Positions 1-9,785 of a DNA stretch of 32,510 nt are shown one piece after another. The stretch's first letter is position 1. Every line of letters begins with the position of its first letter. The notes beneath the pieces are model-generated. The model was not told the origin of the DNA. It saw only the letters and a program-made list of their open reading frames with translations, and searched no databases. The position numbers and the translations under genes were made by a program. This DNA comes from Didymodactylos carnosus (Eukaryota > Rotifera > Eurotatoria > Philodinida > Philodinidae): positions 1 to 32,510 of the forward strand of contig CAJNOQ010001371.1 of assembly GCA_905250885.1 (NCBI GenBank), written 5' to 3'.

Positions 1-209
1 GTGAAGTATCGAAAGCTCGCCTTTTATGTAAAATGATTTTACAAAAATGTTTTTCAATTATATTAAATATACTTAGTTTTATAAGAAACGTAAAAAAGTC
101 AAAGAATGTCAATACTTATGCAATAGCATATATTCTCATAATTAATCAAAAGAAACGAAAAGTTCTCCTTTTTTTCAGGGAGAAATGAGCTTTCCTTCTC
201 GTGACATCG

Positions 210-1637
210 TCATTGGCAGAGGTACGCATCAAACTGAGCCAAAACTTGTGGGCCACCTGTTGTATTATAGATATTCAATCGGATCCCTTGTACAAAAACC
301 GCTTCACCAAATAGGACGATTCGTTTATTTCCAATTGATTGTCCTGTACCGGATGGAATTGGTATCCAACAACCTAAACAATCTCCCCACATCATATATC
401 CGTCAAGAGACCATTGACGAATACTAGCACCAGGTACACTTCTCAAGTCTTCACGAATGACGACACGATCAGCTAATTGAGTTGATGGAAATTGTAAGAT
501 ACAGCTAGTACTTGAACAATTAAATTGACCGGATAATGGCTTTCCATAACAGCTTCGAATAAAATCACCGAATTCTTTATATCTGCTAGCATGTTTAGGG
601 TCAACTAGACCAGTTCGACTGACAGCTAAGTCTAATACTAATTTACAACTGCGACCGACAGTTGTATGATAAGAATCAATTAATTCATTCAATGGTCGAA
701 TGGGAAAATCAGCACCACCATAGAACCATCGATCACTAACTTGTAAAGTTGTGGGACATTCAGGTGGTGAAAAATGGTCTCCATTAGCATCTTCTTGGGC
801 ATGATCATTGACCGTCAGCCATGTATCTTCATGAGTGTAGCCGAATTCATTACCAGTATTGCGGATACTATTATTCGTTAGGCCAAATCCATTAAAAACT
901 GATGCGGTTGCTTGATACTTTTTGAGTAAAGCTAATATTCCACTTTTTAACGACTGTGGATAACCACCATCAAACCATATTTCCAATAAAGGTCCATAGT
1001 TCGACCATATTTCTTCTAATTGTTGTAGAACGATGGATTCATATGTTGCTTGAGTAATTGGTATTTGACCAGGTGCTAGTGGTCCAGGTTGAACACGAGC
1101 ATCTTGTACATTCAACCAATTATTCCATATAATTGAATAATACAATCCAGTTTTGATTCCAGCTTGTTGACAAGAATCCATAAATCTACTAACAAGATCT
1201 GTATCCGATGTTGGACTATACAAAATAGAGTAATTATAAAGTATTGTTTCATTTGTTGTTAATTGAAATGTAACTTGTGTTGGCCATGTTGTAAAACCAC
1301 AGTTATGTTTAGCTACTAATATAGCATATTTAGCACCAACATCCATAAATGTCTTTGCCCAATTATCTGTATCCACTGTATCAGGATAAAATAGATCGAT
1401 ATCAGGCACTAATGATGGCACACGATTACAACCATCATATTCAACTGGTATGAATGTTGCCATATTATAATGAATCAAAAAGCCAATATCTGATTGTTCT
1501 AACCAAGCTAGTTGATCAGGAGTTGGATGTGGATTAAGTTTAACTGTTTTTGTCTCATATGACCGCACTTCTACGTATATCAATTGAAAAAATATTGCAA
1601 ACCAAAATGGACCCATATTATGTCGTCTCAGCATCAC
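210..1637 (-). CDS. Alpha-L-fucosidase-like protein (GH29), secreted
   Basis: A 475-codon intronless reading frame. Glycoside hydrolase family 29 enzymes remove alpha-linked L-fucose from glycans in lysosomes or outside the cell. The N-terminus has a hydrophobic signal-like stretch; translation may start at Met8 (MGPFWFAIFFQLIYVEV) rather than Met1. The GH29 barrel follows: a FLIHYN segment (about residue 53-58), AKHNCGFTTWP (about 109-119), GLYYS (about 164-168) and EIWFDGG, where Asp223 fits the family's catalytic nucleophile. The C-terminal quarter is a small beta-type region. Length is typical for the family. One oddity: the usual Lys-His-His-Asp segment reads Lys-His-Asn-Cys, so a substrate-contacting histidine may be absent. 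Family assignment is confident; activity is not shown. A MITE lies about 80 bp upstream of the start. Confidence 0.88.
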   Translation of the reverse strand: MMLRRHNMGPFWFAIFFQLIYVEVRSYETKTVKLNPHPTPDQLAWLEQSDIGFLIHYNMATFIPVEYDGCNRVPSLVPDIDLFYPDTVDTDNWAKTFMDVGAKYAILVAKHNCGFTTWPTQVTFQLTTNETILYNYSILYSPTSDTDLVSRFMDSCQQAGIKTGLYYSIIWNNWLNVQDARVQPGPLAPGQIPITQATYESIVLQQLEEIWSNYGPLLEIWFDGGYPQSLKSGILALLKKYQATASVFNGFGLTNNSIRNTGNEFGYTHEDTWLTVNDHAQEDANGDHFSPPECPTTLQVSDRWFYGGADFPIRPLNELIDSYHTTVGRSCKLVLDLAVSRTGLVDPKHASRYKEFGDFIRSCYGKPLSGQFNCSSTSCILQFPSTQLADRVVIREDLRSVPGASIRQWSLDGYMMWGDCLGCWIPIPSGTGQSIGNKRIVLFGEAVFVQGIRLNIYNTTGGPQVLAQFDAYLCQ

Positions 1638-1716
1638 TTTATGTCACTAGCAGTTTCGTATCAGTAAAATTCCGTGAATAATTATTGCACGTTTACGTTC
1701 TCGAATTTAATAAAAC

Positions 1717-1847
1717 TATATGGTTGTCCGGAAAGTCCCTGCAACCCATATATTATGTAAGGTCAATACATTGAATAAATGCAACAGTTATAATCCTATA
1801 GGTCCATAATATATGAGTTGCACGGACTTTCCGGACAATTCTATATA
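1717..1847. mobile_element. MITE of about 130 bp, Tc1/mariner-like ends
   Basis: The segment from about 1717 to 1757 (TTGTCCGGAAAGTCCCTGC inside) is repeated in inverted orientation at about 1803-1847, with few mismatches and a spacer of about 45 bp. Flanking TA/TATA is compatible with a TA target duplication. No coding capacity. The class is inferred from the TIR look and TA flank only. Confidence 0.75.
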
Positions 1848-2208
1848 TGGCCACTGAAAAATGCAATAGCTACTTGCGACTATATATAATTTAACGTCAC
1901 TATCATCAAGCTGATATCATGCAGATATTTACTTATTCTAACTTTGAAAATTATTATCAGTGAGCCACATAAAAGGTGTGCTTAGTTGTTTAATTGACGA
2001 TGCTCATGAAGCAGCATAGATATCAAATATTTACTCTCTCCAAAATGTTAACACTCATATCAGCTAAAGATTTATCTACAGTAGTTCTTGTGCTTTCTTG
2101 GACAAGTTAAGAGGACTGGAATTCGTATTAATTGATGATTCACGACATGCCTACGTAAATTATGTTTTATGCCGATGAGTTCCGAATGAAAAGTTTCAAT
2201 GCATATTG
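1848..2208. other. Intergenic, nothing recognised
   Basis: AT-rich sequence between the small MITE and the left end of the hAT element. I see no open frame, structured repeat or RNA gene in it. Confidence 0.5.
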
Positions 2209-2772
2209 CAGGCTTCGCAAACGTCCTACTTTTCCTACTTTTCTATAAAACCGTCCTACTATGTCCTCCTTTCTGGATTTTCTCCTACTTTTCCTACTTT
2301 TTCAATTTTCTGTTTTTTAGTAAATTCTCAGGCAAAAAGGGAGATTGAGTTTATATTAAAATTTAGATTTCATTATCAACATAATATTATTTGAAATATT
2401 GATCCACTTTTCACGTATTCTTGTAAAATTTCGAACAAGATCATAAAGATAAAAAAAGAATTTTTTTTCTCAACAAATATCATCTGAGGATGTTCTCTTC
2501 TTTTATGTTTTGCTTTCAATCTATTTCTTCTTTTCAAATTTCTTTGAAATTAACAAAACAACCCGGATTCTCTGCGCGTTGTGCTAACGTTGATCTTCTG
2601 ACATCTCTCTGTTTTACTTTCCGCATATGCTCTTTACTCGTCTTTTAAACGAGCAGGTTCTTCTATTTTCGTACGAACAAGTACATCTTCATTTCATTCC
2701 TTGAGAGAGAGATAAAATCAATAGCTAGATCTCGAAATAGGATAAACGAAAAGAAAAAAAGGAAAAAGAAAA

Positions 2773-3208
2773 TTACATATAACGTGTGTAGCTTTAAGAT
2801 TGTAATGTGACTGTTTCAACCTATTTCTTTACTGTCACTCGCATATTTTTCTTTTCTTTTTCTTTTTAAAAAAAAAACGACATGATATTATTAGGCATTT
2901 TTTCCTAACAAATGTGTAACTGTATCTAATATTTGATTGACAGGGAAAATACTTTAATTTCGTATTTTATTAAAACAATTTAAAAATATTTAAAACAAAT
3001 ATATAAGACAATCAAACGTTTCGACCTCTTTTAAATTGAGATCTTCTTCAGTGAACTTAATAAAATATGTATAAAAATATATAAAAAATAAAATTATAGT
3101 TAAAATTGTTACATATAACGTGTGTAGCTTAAAGATTGTAATGTGACTGTTTCAACCTATTTCTTTACTGTCACTCGCCTATTTTTCTTTTCTTTTTCTT
3201 TTTAAAAA
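2773..3208 (+). repeat. Direct repeat of about 100 bp, two copies
   Basis: A block beginning TTACATATAACGTGTGTAGC occurs at 2773-2873 and again at 3109-3208, offset 336 bp, with only a few differences. The second copy is the inner part of the left palindrome arm. The local order is a, b-inverted, a, a-inverted, b: a truncated head-to-tail tandem next to an inverted copy. Confidence 0.9.
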
Positions 3209-3525
3209 AAAGAAAAATAGGCGAGTGACAGTAAAGAAATAGGTTGAAACAGTCACATTACAATCTTAAAGCTACACACGTTATATGTAACAATTTTAAC
3301 TATAATTTTATTTTTTATATATTTTTATACATATTTTATTAAGTTCACTGAAGAAGATCTCAATTTAAAAGAGGTCGAAACGTTTGATTGTCTTATATAT
3401 TTGTTTTAAATATTTTTAAATTGTTTTAATAAAATACGAAATTAAAGTATTTTCCCTGTCAATCAAATATTAGATACAGTTACACATTTGTTAGGAAAAA
3501 ATGCCTAATAATATCACGTCGTTTT
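2874..3525. repeat. 652-bp near-perfect palindrome over transposase start
   Basis: Arms 2874-3191 and 3208-3525 (318 bp each) are inverted copies about a centre at 3199/3200, with a loop of about 16 nt. Symmetry holds without indels at every point checked: start codon 3501-3503 mirrors CAT at 2896-2898, and GAAA 3377-3380 mirrors TTTC 3019-3022. One mismatch was seen, near 2882/3517. The right arm covers the upstream region and first eight codons of the hAT transposase. Genuine inverted duplication and assembly artefact are both possible. Confidence 0.93.
3348..3392 (+). other. Hammerhead-ribozyme-core-like motif
   Basis: CTGAAGA (3348-3354) fits the CUGANGA core. A six-pair stem GATCTC/GAGGTC with a 9-nt loop follows, then GAAA (3377-3380) and CGTTTGATTGTC ending in a GUC-like site. 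This order matches the type I hammerheads known from Penelope-like elements. Stem III would be only about three pairs and I could not build a convincing stem I from the flanks, so activity is doubtful. The mirrored copy lies on the minus strand at 3051-3007. Confidence 0.4.
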
Positions 3526-6500
3526 CTAATGAATGGTTACACAAATTAGATAATACTGGTAACCCATGCAATCGTTGGTTGAAAGAGGGAAAAAAGAAAA
3601 CAACGTTTATTTGTGTTGTTTGTGGTCCAAAGGAACGTGATTGTGGTAACAATGGTTGGACTGCTATTAAGAGACATTATGAGCGCAGCCGACATATGAA
3701 AAGAATAAATGAAATATTTAAAAACGGACAACAACGATTTGCATCATCATCATTATCGATAACTCTTGAGCGTAATCAACAGCAATGATGCTTATTAACA
3801 CATGAAGAAAAAGTATGTCAGGCAGAAACATTATGGTCAATGGCTATAGCTCGTTATGGCTATAGTTACAGGTCAAACGAATATATGTCAGATTTATTCA
3901 AAACAATGTTTCCAGACAGTCGCATAGCTACTGACTTTGTTATGCGCTCTAAGAAAGTATCGTATGTAATAGCACATGGAATTAGTGTTTATTTTCATGA
4001 TGAATTAGTTAAAGATGTGAAAAAATCCAATGGTTACTCATTAATTTATGACGAAACAACTACGGTGGGTGTAAAAAAGCAATTAGATATTTATTTAAGA
4101 TACTGGAGTGAAGAACATCATGGTGTTGTAGTTCGATATTTCAAAAGTATTCTTCTTGGGCATGCAACAGGTGCAATCATAAGTAAAGAAATAATTGACT
4201 CATTGAAAACTGATGGTATTGATATTAAAAAATTATTGATGCTAGGTACCATTCACAAAGTTTGCTGTTTCTTGTTTTAATTGTTGCTATTTGCTGTAGG
4301 AAGAGATAATCCCAATGTTAATAAAACTGTTGAAAATATTATTGATAAAGAAATAATGAATGAAAGAAGAAAACAATTATCGAGTAATAATGGTAATGAT
4401 GATCAAATACTTGATGGTTTATTCCGTATTGGGTCGTGTCCATTGCATATTGCTCATAACTCATTTAAAACAGGTTTATCAACATTAAAATGGTCGGTTG
4501 ATGATAGTTTATACGACTTTTGGTATTGATTTAGCCGTTCCGCAGCACGTAGAGAAGATTTTGTTTGCGTTGCTGAATCGATATGTGATTCAGTAGCGAA
4601 AGTTATGTTAAGATTTGTTAATACGAGGTGGATTGAGATTGGTAATTGTATTGAACGGGTATTACAGCAGTGGGATATAATAGCAGAGTATTTCTTAGTG
4701 TTCATGCCACAACATTGTAAATCAGATATAGAAAACTGTGATCGTTATAGACGTGTTAAACTATATCTGACATCAACAATATCTAAAATTCGATTAGAGT
4801 TTTTGTTGTATATATCAAGAACAATATTTAAAAAATTTTTAACATGGTTTCAACAAGAAGGTCCACTAGTTCATATGTTATATGATCAGTGCAGTGATTT
4901 ATTGAAAACAGTATGCTTATCATTTATTAAAAAAGATGTTATTGAAAACAAAACCGTTGACGAATTGTTGAATCTTAGTTTTGATTTACAAAACAACCAC
5001 CAACAAAACTCAACGGTTGAAATCGGTGAAATGGTAGGTTACTTGTCTGTTACGTAGCCCTTTACCTATATTGACAGTGCGGAGTCATGACTTATATCCC
5101 GAACGGGATATTTATCCGTTAGAGAATATTTTTTAGTGACACTAAAAAATATTCTCTTAGTCCCGAAGGTTTCTGGAAAGCCTTTCAAAAACCAAAGTAT
5201 TTTCTGCTGGTTTTTAAAACATTTACTGAGCTTTATAGTACACCACAGATAAAACAGAGTATATGTTGATATTCTGAAGTAGTCTGAGTAGTTTTTGATC
5301 GAGTTATGAATTTTTTAATTTTCCATGAAAATAGTCAAAAATGGATTATTCCACCTAGTATAGGTTTTCACTCGGTTCTTCTATTTTATTGTGAAAACTA
5401 ACATTGCTGTGAGATTTAGCCTAGTCGATAACCTATGTTTGGAGTTGGTTCTAAGATTGTCAGACCTAATCGGACGAGATAGATAGGTCCCAGCAAAATT
5501 GCCGTGGATCAGGCAGACTGATAGCTAGCAACCTCGGAGCTGCGTAGTTTTGTAGAGAACACTTTGAGCTATTCAACTGTATACTTTGAGTGAAATCGTA
5601 TAGGGCGATCGAGATTTTATCTTGATTGGGATATAAGTCATGACTCCGCACTGATTGACGTGGTTTTATCTCCCTCAAAACCGACATTTACCCCATACTT
5701 TTGATGGTAAGCTGATCCCTCGATAAAGATTGCCATTTTTGAATGTTTCAGGCAAGAAAATCGTTAAATAAATTGACTATTGAAGAGAAAAAACAGTTTT
5801 TTGTTGATGTGCGCTCATTTTATTGTAAAATTACTAAAGAATTGATTCGTACATTACCATTGAAAAATAAACTATTAAAAGATTTGAAATGTATCCAGCC
5901 ATCAATGAGAAATGAAGATGAAAGTAGCTCCTGCTATTTAAGACTGGCACGATCAATGCCACAATTAACTAGTACAACGGATATTGATCGTTTAAAATAC
6001 GAATGGATATCCTACACATTAGAAACAATACCAAATGAATGGATTGTGAAAAGCAAATTTACAGATGATTATGATTTAGCACATGTTGTATATCATTCGA
6101 TGGATTATTACTGGAATAAAGTATTTTTATTGACAGATGAACTGGGTGTTCCAAAATATAATACAACAGCTAAATTAGTCAAATGTTTATTATCATTATC
6201 GCATGGGAATGCTGATGTAGAGCGCGGCGTTAGTGAAAACAGAAATATTATTAGTGATGATCGATCATTATTAAATCAAGCATCTATCAATGGTTTACGC
6301 ACAACAAGCTCAGCTGTGAGGTTATATGGCGATGGACAACCTCATAAAGTAATAATAACTGTAGCGATTAAAGCGCATTATCCTACTGTTAAAGCTTTAA
6401 TTTTGTAACTCCTAGATGCCTATTTCAAAATTACTTTTATCAGTAGTCTCAAATTCATCTGTTAATTATCAAAAATATCTTGAGCAACAAAAGAAAATTT

Positions 6501-6793
6501 TACACGATGTTGCTCAAAGTAATAAGAACAACGAAAAAAAAGATATCGTAGAAAAAGAGACCGATTTGTTAGATGTACAAAAACTTCTTCAACAGCAATT
6601 TGATAATGCACAAAAATATCTACATGAAGGAAATGAAAGATTAAAACACGCTATCCAAAATCGTGATTTTAATGAAGTTGATATCGCACAAATGTTTATT
6701 GAAAACAGCAATACAAAACTAATGTCAATACGTGAAGAAATAGTCGAAAATAATGATGAATTAAATAAATTGAGAAAAAAACTTAAAAAATGA
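3501..6793 (+). pseudogene. hAT transposase, four exons, two in-frame stops
   Basis: Exons inferred at 3501-4245, 4300-5033, 5752-6348 and 6416-6793 join in frame into an 817-residue hAT transposase, the cut-and-paste enzyme of the surrounding element. Introns are GT-AG: 54, 718 and 67 bp; splice 1 restores LLMLGRDNPNVNKT and splice 3 restores GQPHKMPISKLLL, both typical family sequences. Domains: BED-like finger (C38, C41, H59, H65); catalytic region with YDETTT; C-terminal hAT dimerisation block LLSLSHGNADVERGVSENR; then a long charged coiled coil. TGA at 3786-3788 and TGA at 4527-4529 (where the family usually has Trp, DFWYxF) interrupt it; the rest stays open, so inactivation looks recent. 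Intron 2 is long because a MITE sits in it. The start codon lies inside the palindrome. Confidence 0.85.
5075..5653. mobile_element. 579-bp MITE nested in transposase intron 2
   Basis: Perfect 26-bp terminal inverted repeats begin CAGTGCGGAGTCATGACTTA (5075-5100 and 5628-5653). The element is flanked by ATTGA on both sides (5070-5074 and 5654-5658), a perfect 5-bp target duplication. It codes for nothing evident. An internal perfect 18-bp hairpin with a 1-nt loop spans 5121-5157. CAGTG ends suggest a hAT-like family, but hAT usually gives 8-bp duplications, so the class is open. Confidence 0.92.
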
Positions 6794-7264
6794 ATAATAA
6801 ATTAGAAAGATGCAGTGAAACTAATCACAATGAAAGTGGGTAACTATGTTTTGTGAGAAAAAAGATCATAGACTTTTTATTTGCTCGTTTCTTTTAGACT
6901 TTTTGAAGGCGTATCTTAAATACGTTAGAAGGATCGTTAGTATCCTATTGTTAATGTTTTTTGTTAACTTTAACAGTTGAACTTTAATATTAAAAGCTAA
7001 AAGCTACTTTACCTACTTTTTGATATAAATCCTACCATAAAGGACTTAAAAATCCTACTCCTACTCCTACTTTTTGGTTTTTGCTATTACGAAGCCTGAA
7101 CACAGAGTCACACGAATTGGAGTAATATCGTATTGTTTATGAAGGTGAACTCGTCTTAGAACTTATTCTTTGAGTAAATAAGGAACACTCAAGGAGTGGA
7201 GACCGTTTATAAAAACAAATTCTGGTTTTATTTACCATATTCTTGGATAAAATACTTTCTATAC

Positions 7265-7594
7265 TCAAACTTTGATCGCTTCGCTGTAAGGTGGTGGTGG
7301 AACAGGATAAGGATAATCTTTTGAATATGACGGCTGTATATTGTAGACTGGCATCGGATTACACATGCGTTGAGCCCTCGTCTTTTTGATAATGCACAGT
7401 CTAATGACCACACACATAGTTAATAAAACAACGAAAGCAATAATGCCGATAATTATGCCTATAGTCGTCCCAGAATCAAGGGTACCTCCACTAACACCAC
7501 TACTATACCGTGCGTCCACGCAATGTCCAACAGAAATGAAGAGCAGGGACACTCTTATGATGGATAGAAATGAACTCATTTTCATAATGCACAT
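7265..7594 (-). CDS. Small single-pass membrane protein with PPPY tail
   Basis: A 109-codon frame with a signal-like N-terminus (about residues 8-25), a short Gly/Ser-rich outer segment, a strong transmembrane helix (about 44-69, TIGIIIGIIAFVVLLTM), a basic stop-transfer stretch (KKTRAQR) and a Pro/Tyr-rich cytoplasmic tail ending VPPPPYSEAIKV. PPxY binds WW domains, for example of NEDD4-type ubiquitin ligases, and such short receptors or adaptors are common in animals. The layout is strong evidence for a real protein. I do not recognise the exact family. The start could be Met1, Met4 or Met6. An additional upstream exon cannot be excluded. Confidence 0.7.
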   Translation of the reverse strand: MCIMKMSSFLSIIRVSLLFISVGHCVDARYSSGVSGGTLDSGTTIGIIIGIIAFVVLLTMCVVIRLCIIKKTRAQRMCNPMPVYNIQPSYSKDYPYPVPPPPYSEAIKV

Positions 7595-7619
7595 AATATT
7601 TTTCTTGTTCTGCTGAAAT

Positions 7620-9095
7620 AATACTCACGAATCTATGTAATGTAAATCAACTTGTAGAATTTCATTGTTACCCACTTATTTGTCATTATTATTCTTTGTG
7701 TAAATAAGTTTTCAATTCAGTGACGATGTTGACGTCAGTACTGAAATGCAAACATAATTTTATTTTAGCCTTGACAATCATCACCGCAACACAAACACAT
7801 CATTATGAAAGAGATTGAACAGCTTAGCACCGACGGATATCATCGAGCTGAAGTTTTGGACAATTGGTTAAACATTGTCTGATAATTCTTTTTATAGGCG
7901 GCGCTTGGTGAGCAGCGTCTATTCTCGTTGAACTTAGCGCTGTTGAACTAAAGCAATTGTTTCAAAGGAAATACAGCTTCTATCCTAGTTCTTCATGACT
8001 TAAAGGTGTTTTAGAGCATGTTTGTCGAATATTCTAACTTTTTTGAGTACCTATAGTCCTCGTTTGTTGCTCGGTTACACAACAGACATAGCGTCAGATG
8101 ATAATTCTACAGTACATAAGCAAAGAAAATATAGTTAAACTATAGTGATCAAATAAGAGAGGTCAAATTTATATTTTCATATCGATTTGTTGACTGCATT
8201 CACTATAAAATTACGCTATAGTCTGCTCGCTTGAGATAAAATTAACTAGAACGGATCACTCTTAATTTTTATGTCAGTTTGAAGTACACGACTTCTACTC
8301 TATTTTCCAGTAAAGAACACATTTTACTTTTTGAGATACAAGGAGCTATCAATATCGGAGCTGAGCACGGAACGAAGATGTACTTTTTATGCCAATTAAC
8401 AAGCGCAATCAGTTCTTAAAGCAGTTATCGACTAGCATGATTTTCCGCCTTTCTCTTCGAATCGTGGTAATGTTATAGGATGACAACCAATGTACATCAA
8501 GAGTTTTCTTGAATTTCGTGCAGATCAGTAACGGCAGAATATCAAATAAATTTAATAAAAGGAATTAAGGCATCATGATACATCCATCATTTTCTTCAAA
8601 CAGAATGAGATATATCTATATGCTATATAACTGGATATATTTAGAGTAACCTCTATCTTGGATGTATGATGATATATCCTTACGCAACCTCCAGAGTAAG
8701 ATACATCCCGACTACCTTGGAAACTAGGATATGTGTTCCAGCTGGCTTTGTCAGGCCACTTGTTTCTACCTGCTTTTACTTTAAACTCTGTTCTTGGGTT
8801 CTTTATTTTTATTTTTATTTATGAGCTATAGTTTCTATAACAAAAGTTCAGCTGCGTTCTGGAAAGAGAAGTGAACGGTATCCAATCGTTCTAAGTGAAA
8901 TAGTTTTCTGCATTTTGCACTGGCATGAAATATCTTTATATACAGCTTCAGTTTCGTTTTAGATAAAGATCTTACAATTCCTCGAAGCCTTGTGTGTATC
9001 TCACGCTTCAGTTGCTCTGCCAATGTAACTGAATAGGATTCTTCTAACGATAGTAAACCTTCTGCTTTTACTCAATACAAAGCCTCTGTATGGTC
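7620..9095. other. Non-coding stretch
   Basis: About 1.5 kb without a supportable gene. Degenerate GATACATCC/GGATGTAT and GATATATCC motifs recur in both orientations around 8570-8730, perhaps a worn MITE. A 26-codon frame at 7805 is too short to defend. Confidence 0.5.
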
Positions 9096-9487
9096 TATAA
9101 CTGGTGTATCAGAAGAAATGGGTCACTTGGTATTTTACCAATACCTCTGTCAATTTTCATTCCCACGACTCGAACTTCTTTTTAAAAGATTCGCGTTCGA
9201 AAACTATATTGAACATTTTTTATACATGGTCTTATATTGCAAGCTATAAAGAACTAAAATTAAAAAACTATTTTTTACGCTACAAAGTAATGGCGACTGA
9301 AGCTTCGCAGTGTTTCTATATTCTATCTATATTGCTTTATTTATATCATGTATACAAATTTTCAATATAGTTTTTGTAGAGAATTGAACCGACAATCTTT
9401 TAAAAAGAAGTTCGAGTCGTGGAAATGAAAATTGACAGATATTGGTGGAATACCAAGTGACCCGTTTCTTCTGGTAAACCCGTTATA
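9096..9487. mobile_element. MITE-like element, about 390 bp, TIRs of about 95 bp
   Basis: The left arm 9096-9194 (TATAACTGGTGTATCAGAAG onward) and right arm about 9391-9487 are inverted copies with around 10% mismatch. Both share the inner motif ACGACTCGAACTTC. The outermost TATAAC is present at both ends, compatible with a TA target site. The spacer is AT-rich. No transposase is present. Confidence 0.85.
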
Positions 9488-9785
9488 TGAATATAAATAC
9501 CTGACTTCTAGAGTTTTCATCAAGATAACAGTCATCGCCTGTTTTTTGCTATAATTTTCTGAAGCGTATGAATATGTATGTCGCGGTAATTTTCCGTCTG
9601 CCCATCGAAAAACGTCACTCTCACTGATTTTGATTGTCTTTTAGAATAACGGCCGCGGATACATCAACATTCTGATATATCCAACTGAGGTATCCAACCC
9701 TCCAACACTTTTATTGTCAACAACAATTATGATAATTGTATAATGAGAAAAGTTGAATTGAGATATCGATTTATCAGTCCGTTAG

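Larger units (their letters stand above)
2209..7098 (+). mobile_element. hAT-type DNA transposon, about 4.9 kb, decayed
   Basis: Left end CAGGCTTCGCAA (2209-2220) and right end, read inverted, CAGGCTTCGTAA (7087-7098) form short terminal inverted repeats. Both ends carry subterminal TCCTAC/CCTACTTTT repeats on the plus strand (2222-2300 and 7010-7072). The interior codes one hAT-family transposase on the plus strand. The flanking 8-mers (2201-2208 and 7099-7106) do not match, so no target duplication is visible: either it has decayed, the ends are slightly misplaced, or the element was rearranged. The 5' part contains a large palindrome and intron 2 contains a nested MITE. Confidence 0.75.

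Noticed and set aside
2206..2394. 62-codon frame
   Set aside because: It is a product of the TCCTAC subterminal repeats of the hAT element; no protein features.
4246..4299. Stop codon at 4278 as a third transposase nonsense mutation
   Set aside because: It falls in a 54-bp GT-AG intron; removing it restores LLMLGRDNPNVNK.
9104..9370. 88-codon frame
   Set aside because: Lies entirely inside the foldback MITE 9096-9487, spanning its left arm and spacer.
9400..9425. tRNA-like TTCGAGTC box
   Set aside because: Part of an inverted-repeat arm of a MITE; no cloverleaf around it.
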